The notes: generated by a model not told the origin, from the sequence alone. A DNA stretch of 10,731 bases from Patescibacteria group bacterium (GCA_018817845.1 JAHITH010000085.1:1-10731), one strand, 5' to 3'. Counted from the stretch's first letter, positions 1-5,772 are shown. A program made the numbers and translations.

Positions 1-230
1 AAGGAACTCGGCAAAACAGCGTCCGTAAGTTTGCAATAAGGACTACCCGCAGCAATGCGGGTCGCAGCGAAAGATTCCTGGCGACTGTTTACCAAAAACA
101 CAGCTCCCTGCTAACTCGCAAGAGGATGTATAGGGGGTGATGCCTGACCAATGCTAGAAGGTTAACAGTTGAGGTGCCCCGACGTTAAGTCGGGATGCTG
201 AAGCTCGAAGCCCTAGTGAATGTCGGCCGT

Positions 231-427
231 AAAAACTTGCGGCTCTCAAGAAGTAATTCTCGAGAAACAAACTCGGCTATATGCTGGAAATCCCGACTTA
301 ACGTCGGGGCAATCAGCAGGAAAGACTCTAATACAGTATTAGAGAATCCTCAGAGGCCATACGCCGAGCCCCGTTTTAAACGGGTGAAGATATGGTCCAT
401 ACTCCATAGTAATATGGGGATCATATG
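231..427 (+). ncRNA. Group I intron 1, ORF-less, after U1911 of 23S rRNA
   Basis: A compact 197-nt self-splicing intron. The 5' exon GGCCGT (225-230) pairs with the internal guide GCGGCT (239-244), giving P1 with a U230-G239 wobble; the intron ends in G427. The conserved core can be read in order: P element around TCGGCTATATGCTGG (273-287), Q AATCAGCAGG (311-320), a perfect P6 hairpin CTCTAATA/TATTAGAG (about 327-345), R CCTCAGAGG (349-357) with TACGCC, a P8 hairpin CCCG/CGGG, and S AAGATATGGTCC (387-398). It lacks an endonuclease and matches intron 2 in P, Q, R and S, so it looks like an ORF-less sibling. The insertion lies in helix 69, which contacts tRNA and the small subunit, so splicing must precede formation of a working ribosome. 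The R/S signatures suggest an IB-like subgroup; that is less sure than group I itself. Confidence 0.9.
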
Positions 428-447
428 AACTATAACGGTCCTAAGGT
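428..447 (+). rRNA. rrl: 23S rRNA micro-exon of 20 nt
   Basis: The 20 nt between introns 1 and 2 match E. coli 1912-1931 (helix 69 loop and 3' strand, continuing into helix 71). The stretch is bounded by G427, the last base of intron 1, and U447, the last base before intron 2. CTAAGGT at its 3' end (441-447) pairs with the intron 2 guide GCCTTAG (457-463), so nearly half of the exon serves as the P1 substrate for intron 2. Confidence 0.9.
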
Positions 448-510
448 GAGTTCATTGCCTTAGTAAAATTCGGCTATATGCTGGAATACCTGGAGTATCT
501 GGCAGTACTA

Positions 511-519
511 TGGTATAAT
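511..519 (+). promoter_or_regulatory. Possible extended -10 promoter for the intron 2 endonuclease
   Basis: TGGTATAAT fits the extended -10 form TGnTATAAT and ends 23 nt before the ATG at 543. It lies in a hairpin CTATGGTA/TACCATAG, so it could simply be a structural part of the intron. The same nonamer precedes the endonuclease ORF of intron 4, which is the main reason to list it. Confidence 0.35.
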
Positions 520-542
520 GTTACCATAGATAAAATAACATT

Positions 543-1088
543 ATGCAAAGTAAAAATCTGACCAGTGTGTCTTCTAAAAAGAAGACGCCAGATAATCAGC
601 AGGAAAGACTAAAAACTATCGGATGGATAGTCGGTTATGTAGATGGTGAAGGATGCTTCTCTGTCTCTATGATTCGTAATAAAGAAACAAAATATGGTTG
701 GCAAGTTTTTCCAGAATTTGTTGTTACACAAGGAGAAAAAAGTTTAAATTCTTTAAAATTTATTCAAGATTTCTTCGGGTGTGGAAAAACATTTGTTAAT
801 CGACGACATGATAATTACAGGGAAAATCTTTATCGATATTGTATAAGATCGATTAACGATTTAAACGAAAAGATTATTCCTTTCTTTAAAGAAAACGAAT
901 TAAGAACTGAAAAAAAGAAAGATTTCGATTTATTCGTAAAGATTATAAAGTTAATGCTCAAGCAAGAACATTTTAGTCTTAAGGGATTAAAAAAGATTGC
1001 TAAATTAATTCAGAGAATGAATCGAAAAAAACCATCTAAGTTTTTAGAATCCTCAGAGACTTTACGCCGAAATCGTCATAGACGATAA
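543..1088 (+). CDS. LAGLIDADG homing endonuclease (single motif), intron 2 encoded
   Basis: A 181-residue protein of the single-motif LAGLIDADG family, which acts as a homodimer cutting intron-less 23S alleles to spread the intron. The motif is IGWIVGYVDGEG (residues 26-37), with D34 and the catalytic acid E36 in the place of the last Asp of LAGLIDADG. The following FSVSM, then YGWQVFPEFVVTQ (51-63), fit the DNA-contacting beta sheet. ATG 543 is the only start before residue 43 that includes the motif; no Shine-Dalgarno site is visible. Unusually, the frame runs through the ribozyme: residues 17-24 are encoded by the Q element and P6 strand, residues 166-176 by P6 and R, and the stop codon overlaps S. 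The N-terminal 20 and C-terminal 15 residues are therefore probably dictated by the RNA rather than by enzyme function. Its target should straddle the U1931 junction. Confidence 0.92.
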   Translation: MQSKNLTSVSSKKKTPDNQQERLKTIGWIVGYVDGEGCFSVSMIRNKETKYGWQVFPEFVVTQGEKSLNSLKFIQDFFGCGKTFVNRRHDNYRENLYRYCIRSINDLNEKIIPFFKENELRTEKKKDFDLFVKIIKLMLKQEHFSLKGLKKIAKLIQRMNRKKPSKFLESSETLRRNRHRR

Positions 1089-1664
1089 GATATAGTCCGA
1101 TCTGTACAGCGATGTACAGGATTTCGTCTCGCAAGACGAATTATAACAAAAATGAGCGAAATTCCTTGGCACATAATTGGTGTCCTGCACGAATGGCGTC
1201 ACGACTGGGAAACTGTCTCCACGAAGAGCCCGGTGAAAATGCAGTAGGGGTGAAGATGCCCCTTACCTGCGGCAAGACGGAAAGACCCTAGGAGCTTTAC
1301 TATAAGTTCTCATTGGGGTATTGTTTTAAATGCGTAGCATAGTGGGGAGGCTTTGAAACTTGACTTTCGGGTTAGGTGGAGCCGCCAGTGAAATACCCAT
1401 CTTTTGAAATGGTACTTCTAATCTGCCTTTACGGTGGAAACAGTGGGTGCTGGGTAGTTTGAGTGGGGCGCTCGCCTCCAAAATAGTAACGGAGGCGCTT
1501 AAAGGTCAACTAAGCCCGGATGGAAATCGGGCCTGTCGTGTAAAGGCATAAGTTGGCTTTACTGCAAGACGGACATGTCGCGCAGTTGCGAAAGCAGAAC
1601 TTAGTGAACCGACTGTTGGTTGTAGAACCGCAGAAGATCACCGGATAAAAGTTACCCTAGGGAT

Positions 1665-2026
1665 AGACTCTGATCCTGATTTTATATTGGGAAAAAAGAG
1701 TTGTTGTCCAATCCATTCCGTAAGGATGGAGAAGTACGGCTTATAACGGTGGAACTTTGGTGTTAATATCGAGTAACAACATTAAGGTAATACCGTGGGA
1801 AGTCAGAGGAGATATAATAGTTAATATGATCAAGATATCATAAAAGCAGTGATCAAACTGGAAGGAAGTTTGATTACGATTTTCCTCTTGACCCCGTAAC
1901 GACTGATTCGCTAGCCCAAGCGAAGAGATAGTGGGTACTCAATATTTGAGAATTAAACCATTATCATACGCCGTCTCCCGATGTAAAATCGGGATGAAGA
2001 TATAGTCTAATCTAAAAACAAGATTG
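1665..2026 (+). ncRNA. Group I intron 3, ORF-less, after U2449 of 23S rRNA
   Basis: A 362-nt intron inserted directly before A2450/A2451 of the peptidyl-transferase centre, between GGGAT (ending 1664) and AACAGGC (from 2027). P1 forms from exon GGAT (1661-1664) with GTCC (1706-1709), including a U1664-G1706 wobble, and is lengthened by ACTCT (1667-1671) with AGAGT (1697-1701). A P2 hairpin with a GTAA loop follows (about 1711-1729). The core has TAATACCGTGGGAAGT, ACCCCGTAACGACTGAT (1891-1907) and S AAGATATAGTCT (1997-2008), all shared with intron 4. Between these core parts about 85 nt can pair at the ends (AGAGG with CCTCT) but hold no recognisable protein. A 33-nt block at 1932-1964 is identical to 2826-2858 in intron 4. 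GACGACTA-like R and the extra hairpin between core strands suggest an IA-type intron. Confidence 0.88.
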
Positions 2027-2088
2027 AACAGGCTAATAGAGCCCAAGCGTCCATAGCGACGGCTCTGTTTGGCACCTCGATGTCGGCT
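2027..2088 (+). rRNA. rrl: 23S rRNA 62-nt exon between introns 3 and 4
   Basis: This exon matches E. coli 2450-2511 and includes the peptidyl-transferase residues corresponding to A2451 (2028), C2452 and U2504-U2506 (in CGATGT, about 2078-2083). It begins AACAGGCT and ends TGTCGGCT. CGGCT (2084-2088) is the P1 substrate of intron 4. Confidence 0.93.
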
Positions 2089-2154
2089 AAAAAGATTGGC
2101 CGCTGTAGGAGTAATCCTACTGACAAAACTTAACTTATAACGGCGAAATCTATA

Positions 2155-2163
2155 TGGTATAAT
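2155..2163 (+). promoter_or_regulatory. Possible extended -10 promoter for the intron 4 endonuclease
   Basis: TGGTATAAT again matches TGnTATAAT and ends 33 nt before ATG 2197. It sits in the loop of a short CTATA/TATAG hairpin (P5-like position). It is the same nonamer as before the intron 2 endonuclease, although the two introns belong to different core types. Confidence 0.35.
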
Positions 2164-2196
2164 ATAGGTAATACCGTGGGAAGTTATAGAAGTTTT

Positions 2197-2793
2197 ATGC
2201 AATTATCTTGTAAACAAAAAGAAATTCTTATTGGCACCTTATTAGGAGATGCTCATTTAGAAAAAAATGGGAATCATACTCGTTTAAGAATTAGTCACAC
2301 AGAATCTCAAGAGAATTATCTAAGATGGAAACATTTAAAATTTAATAATTTTGCTTGTGAAAATCCAAGATTTGTCGAAGAGACTGATAAAAGAACTAAA
2401 AAAGTTTACAAGAGTTGGCACTTTTCTACCTATTCTATAGATGTATTTGATTTTTATCGAAAATTATTCTATAAAGGTAAAATTAAAATAATTCCGAATA
2501 ACATTACGGAATTACTAAATTCTCCTTTATCATTAGCTATTTGGTATATGGACAATGGCTATAAAAGAAATGATTGTAATGCATTGAGATTAAGTACTGA
2601 TTCATTTCAGCTTAATGAACAAAAGTTATTACAAAAATGTTTAAAAGATAATTTTGGAATAGAAAATAAATTACATAAAAAGAGAGAAAAATGGAATATT
2701 TATATTCCTAATTCAGAGACAGTGAAATTTTGTAGAATAGTTGAACCATATATTGTTCCAGAAATGAAATATAAAATTTCTTTAACCCCGTAA
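2197..2793 (+). CDS. LAGLIDADG homing endonuclease (double motif), intron 4 encoded
   Basis: A 198-residue protein resembling the LAGLIDADG_2 / 'LAGLIDADG DNA endonuclease' family. Motif 1 is LIGTLLGDA (11-19) with D18; motif 2 is LAIWYMDNG (113-121), where the family normally has WYMDDG, so the second catalytic acid is Asn120 (codon AAT, 2554-2556). The two halves are joined by a basic linker. I chose ATG 2197 over GTG 2176 because the upstream codons fall entirely in the conserved GTGGGAAGT core strand shared with ORF-less intron 3. The stop lies in the R strand (CCCCGTAACGAC), so the last residues, TP, are set by the ribozyme. No clear Shine-Dalgarno site. It presumably cuts, or once cut, the intron-less U2511 site. 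With one acid missing it could be a nickase, a maturase, or decaying. Confidence 0.9.
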   Translation: MQLSCKQKEILIGTLLGDAHLEKNGNHTRLRISHTESQENYLRWKHLKFNNFACENPRFVEETDKRTKKVYKSWHFSTYSIDVFDFYRKLFYKGKIKIIPNNITELLNSPLSLAIWYMDNGYKRNDCNALRLSTDSFQLNEQKLLQKCLKDNFGIENKLHKKREKWNIYIPNSETVKFCRIVEPYIVPEMKYKISLTP

Positions 2794-3153
2794 CGACTGA
2801 TCCTGTAGTACCACGGGAGAAATAATGGGTACTCAATATTTGAGAATTAAACCATTATTACACGTTGAGCCCCCGGTTTTACCGGGGTGATGATATAGTC
2901 TGTACACATAGTGATATGTGAATGATATGCATCTTATCCTGGAGGTGAAGAAGCTTCCAAGGGTTGGGCTGTTCGCCCATTAAAAAGGTACGCGAGCTGG
3001 GTTCAGACCGGCGTGAGCCAGGTTGGTCCCTATCTGCCGCAGGCGTTGATACTTGAGGGAATTTGTTCTTAGTACGAGAGGACTGGAATGAACAAACCTC
3101 TGGTCTACCAGTTGTTCCGCCCGGAGCATGGCTGGGTAGCTAAGTTTGGAAGA

Positions 3154-3184
<31 letters not shown>

Positions 3185-3344
3185 TCCTCCCAAGATGAAG
3201 TATCTTAGATTGGTAGAAGATGACTACTTTGATAGGCTTTAGGTGTAAGTCCCGCAAGGGATTAAGCCGAGAAGTACTAATTAATCATTTTTTATTTACT
3301 CTCCTAGCTTTTTGGATGTTAACTTATAGATTCAGGTCACTGAT

Positions 3345-3451
3345 TTGGTGGTTATACTGGCGGTGTTCCACCTGTTCCCATTCCGAACACAGAAGTGAAA
3401 TCCGCTAAGGCCGATGATAGTGGTTTTACCGCGAAAGTAGGTAGCCGCCAA
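3345..3451 (+). rRNA. rrf: 5S ribosomal RNA
   Basis: Conserved 5S segments are visible: CCATTCCGAACACAGAAGTG (near 3378), the loop region CCGATGATAGTGG and GCGAAAGTAGG. Helix I pairs TTGGTGG (3345-3351) with CCGCCAA (3445-3451), which sets the ends to within a few nucleotides. About 50 nt of AT-rich spacer separate it from 23S, and no tRNA is seen there. Confidence 0.93.
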
Positions 3452-3460
3452 TTCAGTGGC

Positions 3461-3489
3461 TTGAATCTTTGAAACAAAAACTCTATACT
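3461..3489 (+). promoter_or_regulatory. Candidate promoter of the 3517-rodA unit, overlapping the 5S terminator
   Basis: TTGAAT (3461-3466), a 17-nt spacer and TATACT (3484-3489) form a plausible sigma70-type promoter. The -10 hexamer lies in the left arm of the terminator hairpin, so start would be near 3496 and the leader about 20 nt. The match is moderate, but there is no other room between 5S and ATG 3517. Confidence 0.4.
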
Positions 3490-3506
3490 ATTAGTATAGA
3501 GTTTTT
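3476..3506 (+). terminator. Intrinsic terminator of the rRNA operon
   Basis: A perfect 14-bp inverted repeat, AAAAACTCTATACT (3476-3489) and AGTATAGAGTTTTT (3493-3506), encloses a 3-nt loop. The A/T runs give a U-tract on either strand. It lies 25 nt after the 5S 3' end. Confidence 0.85.
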
Positions 3507-3516
3507 GTATTTTAAT

Positions 3517-4338
3517 ATGTCTAAACGGACCACTAAACAAATATTCATTGCTTTAATATTTTTACTTATTTTATTTGGTATTAGTTTTTTAGTTTATTCT
3601 TCTTTGATTAAACCTGCCCCTTCTTGTTTTGATCTGATTCAGAATCAAAAAGAAGAGGGAACTGATTGTGGGGGGCCTTGTCAGCCCTGCGAATTAATTA
3701 ACATTAAAAATATTGAAGTTATTTCAATTAAGGTTATTGCTAATCAGGGCAACTTTTATGATTTAGCAGCTAAGATAAAGAATCCTAATCAGAATTACGG
3801 AAGCGGTCAAGTTCCTTATCAGTTCGAACTTTATGATCCTCAAGATAATCTGATTGTCCAGTATTCTGGTCTAACCTATATCTTACCCAATCAAACCAAA
3901 TATTTACTTAAGATTAAAGCTGAAAGAGATAAGCCGGCCAAACAAGTTAAACTTTCTTTTGGTAAAGTTGAATGGGAAAAGCTGGAGGATTATCAATCAC
4001 CTCAGTTGGGTGTTCAAGGAAAAGAAATTATTTTTTTAAGTGAACAAGAACCAGGATTTGCTCAGGTGAGGGCTACTTTGATTAATAAGACAAGTTTTGA
4101 TTTTGATAAGATAGATATTGATATTTTACTATTTGATTCAGCCGGACATTTGCTGGCTATTAATACTAATGAATTGAGAACATTCCTAGCTGGCCAGGAA
4201 CGAGATATTCTTTCTACTTGGTTTAATCAGATTAATGGTCAGGTTAATTCAATTGAAGTTGAAGCAGAAACAAATATTTTTGACTCCGATAATTATTTAT
4301 CTGGAACGAGAGAAAGAGAAAAATTTCAGGAGTATTAA
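3517..4338 (+). CDS. Membrane-anchored extracytoplasmic protein with CxD/CGGPC motif
   Basis: A 273-residue protein of unknown function. MSKRTTK is a basic N-terminus, followed by one hydrophobic helix (about 9-31: IFIALIFLLILFGISFLVY) with no cleavage site I can see, so it is probably a signal anchor with the rest outside. Directly after it comes a compact Cys motif: CFD (37-39), IQNQKEEGTD (41-50) and CGGPCQPC (51-58), with Cys at 37, 51, 55 and 58. This 'C-D-QNQ-E-G-DCGGPC' arrangement recurs in surface proteins of Bacteroidetes and CPR, and may be a disulfide or metal (calcium) knot. Two beta-rich stretches follow (about 62-160 and 165-260), which could be Ig-like folds. ATG 3517 is preferred over the in-frame TTG 3469, which lies inside the terminator. 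The stop is 3 nt before the rodA start, so the two are almost certainly co-transcribed; a role in envelope growth is an inference from that. Confidence 0.88.
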   Translation: MSKRTTKQIFIALIFLLILFGISFLVYSSLIKPAPSCFDLIQNQKEEGTDCGGPCQPCELINIKNIEVISIKVIANQGNFYDLAAKIKNPNQNYGSGQVPYQFELYDPQDNLIVQYSGLTYILPNQTKYLLKIKAERDKPAKQVKLSFGKVEWEKLEDYQSPQLGVQGKEIIFLSEQEPGFAQVRATLINKTSFDFDKIDIDILLFDSAGHLLAINTNELRTFLAGQERDILSTWFNQINGQVNSIEVEAETNIFDSDNYLSGTREREKFQEY

Positions 4339-4341
4339 TCT

Positions 4342-5424
4342 ATGTATGGTCATCTAAGAAAACTTGACTGGTCTTTAATAATTATCGTCCTACTTCTAAC
4401 GGGAGTAGGGCTTTTAACTATATATGGAATTGGTTCTCCGGAGTCAGTCATCTCTTTAAAGAAGCAATCAATCTTTTTGGGATTAGGTTTTCTCTTGATG
4501 ATTATCTTGAGTTTTTTTGATTATCATGTTTTTAAGAATAACTCTTCTATTTTGGTTATTCTCTATTTATTGTCTTTAATCTCTTTGATCTTTGTTTTAT
4601 TCTCTCAGGAGATTAGGGGAGCTTCTAGTTGGTTCCATCTAGGACCAATTAACTTTGAGCCAATAGAATTCGTTAAAATAATTGTTATTCTTTTTTTAGC
4701 CAAGTATTTTTCTTTACGTCATATCGAGCTTTATCGAGTCAGACACTTAATCGTTTCTGGTTTTTATATGGCCCTCCTTGTTGGGGTTGTTATCCTCCAG
4801 CCGGATTTTGGTTCGGCCTTAGTCATTTTAAGTATTTGGTTAGGGATGATTATTGTGGCTGGCATTAAATTTCGTCACTTAGTGGTTCTTTTTTTGATTC
4901 TAATTTTGCTTTTTGTTGGTTGTTGGTTTGCTCTTCTAAAGGACTATCAAAAAACAAGAATCCTTATTTTTTTAAACCCTCAAGAAGATCCTTATGGCGG
5001 GGGATACCATATTAGTCAGTCATTAATTGCCGTTGGTTCTGGTAGTTGGCTTGGTCAAGGATTAGGCGCTAATTCACAAGCTGGTCTCAAGTTTTTGCCC
5101 GAACAACACACAGATTTTATTTTTGCTACTCTCGCTGAGCAAAGAGGATTACTAGGAGTGAGTATTCTCTTAGTTCTATTTATTCTATTATTTTGGAGGG
5201 CAGTCAAAATCATTCTTGCTTCTTCTAATAACTTTTCTCGTCTCTTTGTCGCTGGGTTGATAATAATGATCTTTGTTCAGGTGGTAATTAATATCGGTAT
5301 GTGCATGGCTATCTTACCGGTCACTGGTTTAACTTTACCTTTGGTTAGTTATGGGGGGAGTAGTTTGGTGAGCATTTTTATAGCCCTAGGAATTTTACAG
5401 AGTATTAAAGTTCGTAACTCGTAA
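4342..5424 (+). CDS. rodA: SEDS-family peptidoglycan glycosyltransferase RodA
   Basis: A 360-residue polytopic membrane protein of the SEDS family (RodA/FtsW/SpoVE), which polymerises lipid II into glycan strands with a class B penicillin-binding protein. About ten hydrophobic segments are visible. Family motifs in order: IRGASSWFHLGPINFEPIEF (91-110; most homologues have QPSE where this has EPIE), LQPDFGSAL (152-160), GGGYHISQSLIAVGSGSWLG (219-238), FLPEQHTDFIFATLAEQRGLLG (251-272, in two parts: FLPEQHTDFIF and ATLAEQRG), NIGMCMAILPVTGLTLPLVS (317-336) and YGGSSL. Asp258 in the EQHTDF motif matches the essential acidic residue of RodA. RodA rather than FtsW is favoured by the short N-terminus and the lack of a long C-terminal tail, but no partner PBP or mreBCD is in view. 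It follows the upstream gene by 3 nt and ends in a terminator. Confidence 0.95.
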   Translation: MYGHLRKLDWSLIIIVLLLTGVGLLTIYGIGSPESVISLKKQSIFLGLGFLLMIILSFFDYHVFKNNSSILVILYLLSLISLIFVLFSQEIRGASSWFHLGPINFEPIEFVKIIVILFLAKYFSLRHIELYRVRHLIVSGFYMALLVGVVILQPDFGSALVILSIWLGMIIVAGIKFRHLVVLFLILILLFVGCWFALLKDYQKTRILIFLNPQEDPYGGGYHISQSLIAVGSGSWLGQGLGANSQAGLKFLPEQHTDFIFATLAEQRGLLGVSILLVLFILLFWRAVKIILASSNNFSRLFVAGLIIMIFVQVVINIGMCMAILPVTGLTLPLVSYGGSSLVSIFIALGILQSIKVRNS

Positions 5425-5457
5425 AAAAAAGACCCACATTTCTGTGGGTCTTTTTTT
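5424..5457. terminator. Bidirectional intrinsic terminator between rodA and the minus-strand regulator
   Basis: GACCCACA (5431-5438) pairs with TGTGGGTC (5443-5450) around a TTTC loop, flanked by eight A and seven T. It begins at the rodA stop codon and ends 3 nt short of the convergent gene's stop, so it can end transcripts from both sides. Confidence 0.93.
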
Positions 5458-5459
5458 AT

Positions 5460-5669
5460 TTAGAAGAGATCTATTTTTCTTTTAGTTGTCTTAGCTCGAC
5501 TCTGTTCTATTTGTCTTAGAAATGCTTCTATTTGATCTAGGCGATAGTACCTATAATTATTAACTGGATTACGATAGGGTTTTAGAATTCCTTTCTTATC
5601 CCAGTTTCTTAGAGTCAAGGGAGTGACGTGAATGAGTTTTGATGCATCTTTGATAGTAATGTATTTCAT
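5460..5669 (-). CDS. MerR/excisionase-type helix-turn-helix DNA-binding protein
   Basis: A 69-residue protein that is almost only a winged helix-turn-helix. MKYITIKDASKLIHVTPLTL (1-20) holds helix 1 and the turn; LRNWDKKGILKPYRN (20-34) is the recognition helix and wing start; NYRYYRLDQIEAFL (38-51) is the second wing and helix typical of MerR, excisionase and IS607-type resolvase N-terminal domains. There is no effector or dimerisation coiled coil; the tail (52-69) is basic. Likely a small transcriptional regulator; an excisionase-like accessory role is possible, but no integrase is in the window. The start ATG (5667-5669) has no evident Shine-Dalgarno site. It is convergent with rodA and divergent from the giant fibre gene, which itself starts with the same fold, so it may regulate that locus (inference). 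Confidence 0.85.
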   Translation of the reverse strand: MKYITIKDASKLIHVTPLTLRNWDKKGILKPYRNPVNNYRYYRLDQIEAFLRQIEQSRAKTTKRKIDLF

Positions 5670-5689
5670 AGTTATGTATATTTGTTAGT

Positions 5690-5705
5690 AAGGTTTATTA
5701 ACCTT
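5690..5705. promoter_or_regulatory. Candidate operator at the start of the regulator transcript
   Basis: AAGGTT (5690-5695), spacer TATT, AACCTT (5700-5705): a perfect 6-bp inverted repeat overlapping the predicted start site of the minus-strand promoter. This is a typical place for autorepression; binding by the adjacent gene's product is only a guess. Confidence 0.35.
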
Positions 5706-5706
5706 T

Positions 5707-5734
5707 ATTATAGTTTATACATATATCATGTCAA
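5707..5734 (-). promoter_or_regulatory. Sigma70-type promoter of the minus-strand regulator
   Basis: On the minus strand TTGACA (5734-5729), a 16-nt spacer and TATAAT (5712-5707): both hexamers match the consensus fully. Start is expected near 5700, giving a leader of about 30 nt. Confidence 0.85.
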
Positions 5735-5743
5735 GTAAAGAAA

Positions 5744-5752
5744 TGTGGATAA
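5744..5752 (-). promoter_or_regulatory. DnaA-box 9-mer, copy 1
   Basis: TGTGGATAA on the plus strand, i.e. TTATCCACA on the minus strand, the strict DnaA box. It sits just upstream of the regulator's -35. A second identical copy is 221 bp away. Confidence 0.4.
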
Positions 5753-5772
5753 GTATAGATGCTGTAGTAGAT

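Larger units (their letters stand above)
448..1154 (+). ncRNA. Group I intron 2 after U1931, carrying a LAGLIDADG endonuclease ORF
   Basis: A 707-nt intron. P1 forms between exon CTAAGGT (441-447) and guide GCCTTAG (457-463), with a U447-G457 wobble; the intron ends in G1154, before AGCGAAATTCC. Core elements are P TTCGGCTATATGCTGG (469-484), Q AATCAGCAGG (594-603), R CCTCAGAGAC (1051-1060) with TACGCC, and S AAGATATAGTCC (1087-1098). The P6 stem CTAAAAACT (609-617) with AGTTTTTAG (1039-1047) encloses the endonuclease domain, where intron 1 has only a short P6 hairpin. Near the 3' end CTGTACA/TGTACAG closes a GCGA tetraloop (P9 region), followed by TTCGTCT/AGACGAA. The region between P and Q (about 485-590) is enlarged and carries further hairpins. 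Confidence 0.93.
2089..2929 (+). ncRNA. Group I intron 4 after U2511, carrying a LAGLIDADG endonuclease ORF
   Basis: An 841-nt intron. P1 pairs exon CGGCT (2084-2088) with guide GGCCG (2098-2102), with a U2088-G2098 wobble; the intron ends in G2929, before CATCTTATCCTGG. The P2 hairpin GTAGGA-GTAA-TCCTAC (2104-2119) has the same loop as in intron 3. Core pieces shared with intron 3 are CTTATAACGG, GGTAATACCGTGGGAAGT (2168-2185), ACCCCGTAACGACTGAT (2785-2801), the 33-nt block 2826-2858, and S TGATATAGTCT (2891-2901). The endonuclease sits between the GTGGGAAGT strand and the R strand, where intron 3 has a short non-coding insert. P8 is a CCCCCGG/CCGGGG hairpin. The insertion point, counted by hand, is helix 90/91-side of the peptidyl-transferase loop. 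Confidence 0.92.

Noticed and set aside
195..428. Plus-strand ORF of 77 codons over 23S exon 1 and intron 1
   Set aside because: It lies across conserved rRNA and a recognisable ribozyme core, and its translation has no protein-like features.
2176..2196. GTG start for the intron 4 endonuclease
   Set aside because: The added codons are the conserved GTGGGAAGT core strand found also in ORF-less intron 3.
1939..2202. Minus-strand ORF of 87 codons across introns 3 and 4
   Set aside because: Antisense to the peptidyl-transferase exon and intron cores; chance open frame.
3296..3344. tRNA gene in the 23S-5S spacer
   Set aside because: The spacer is about 50 nt, too short, and has no cloverleaf or TTC motif.
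3469..3516. TTG start extending the membrane protein by 16 residues
   Set aside because: The extra codons coincide with the terminator stem; ATG 3517 gives a normal basic signal-anchor N-terminus.
3220..3540. ORFs on both strands over the 23S end and 5S
   Set aside because: They overlap rRNA landmarks and the terminator hairpin; shadows of RNA genes.
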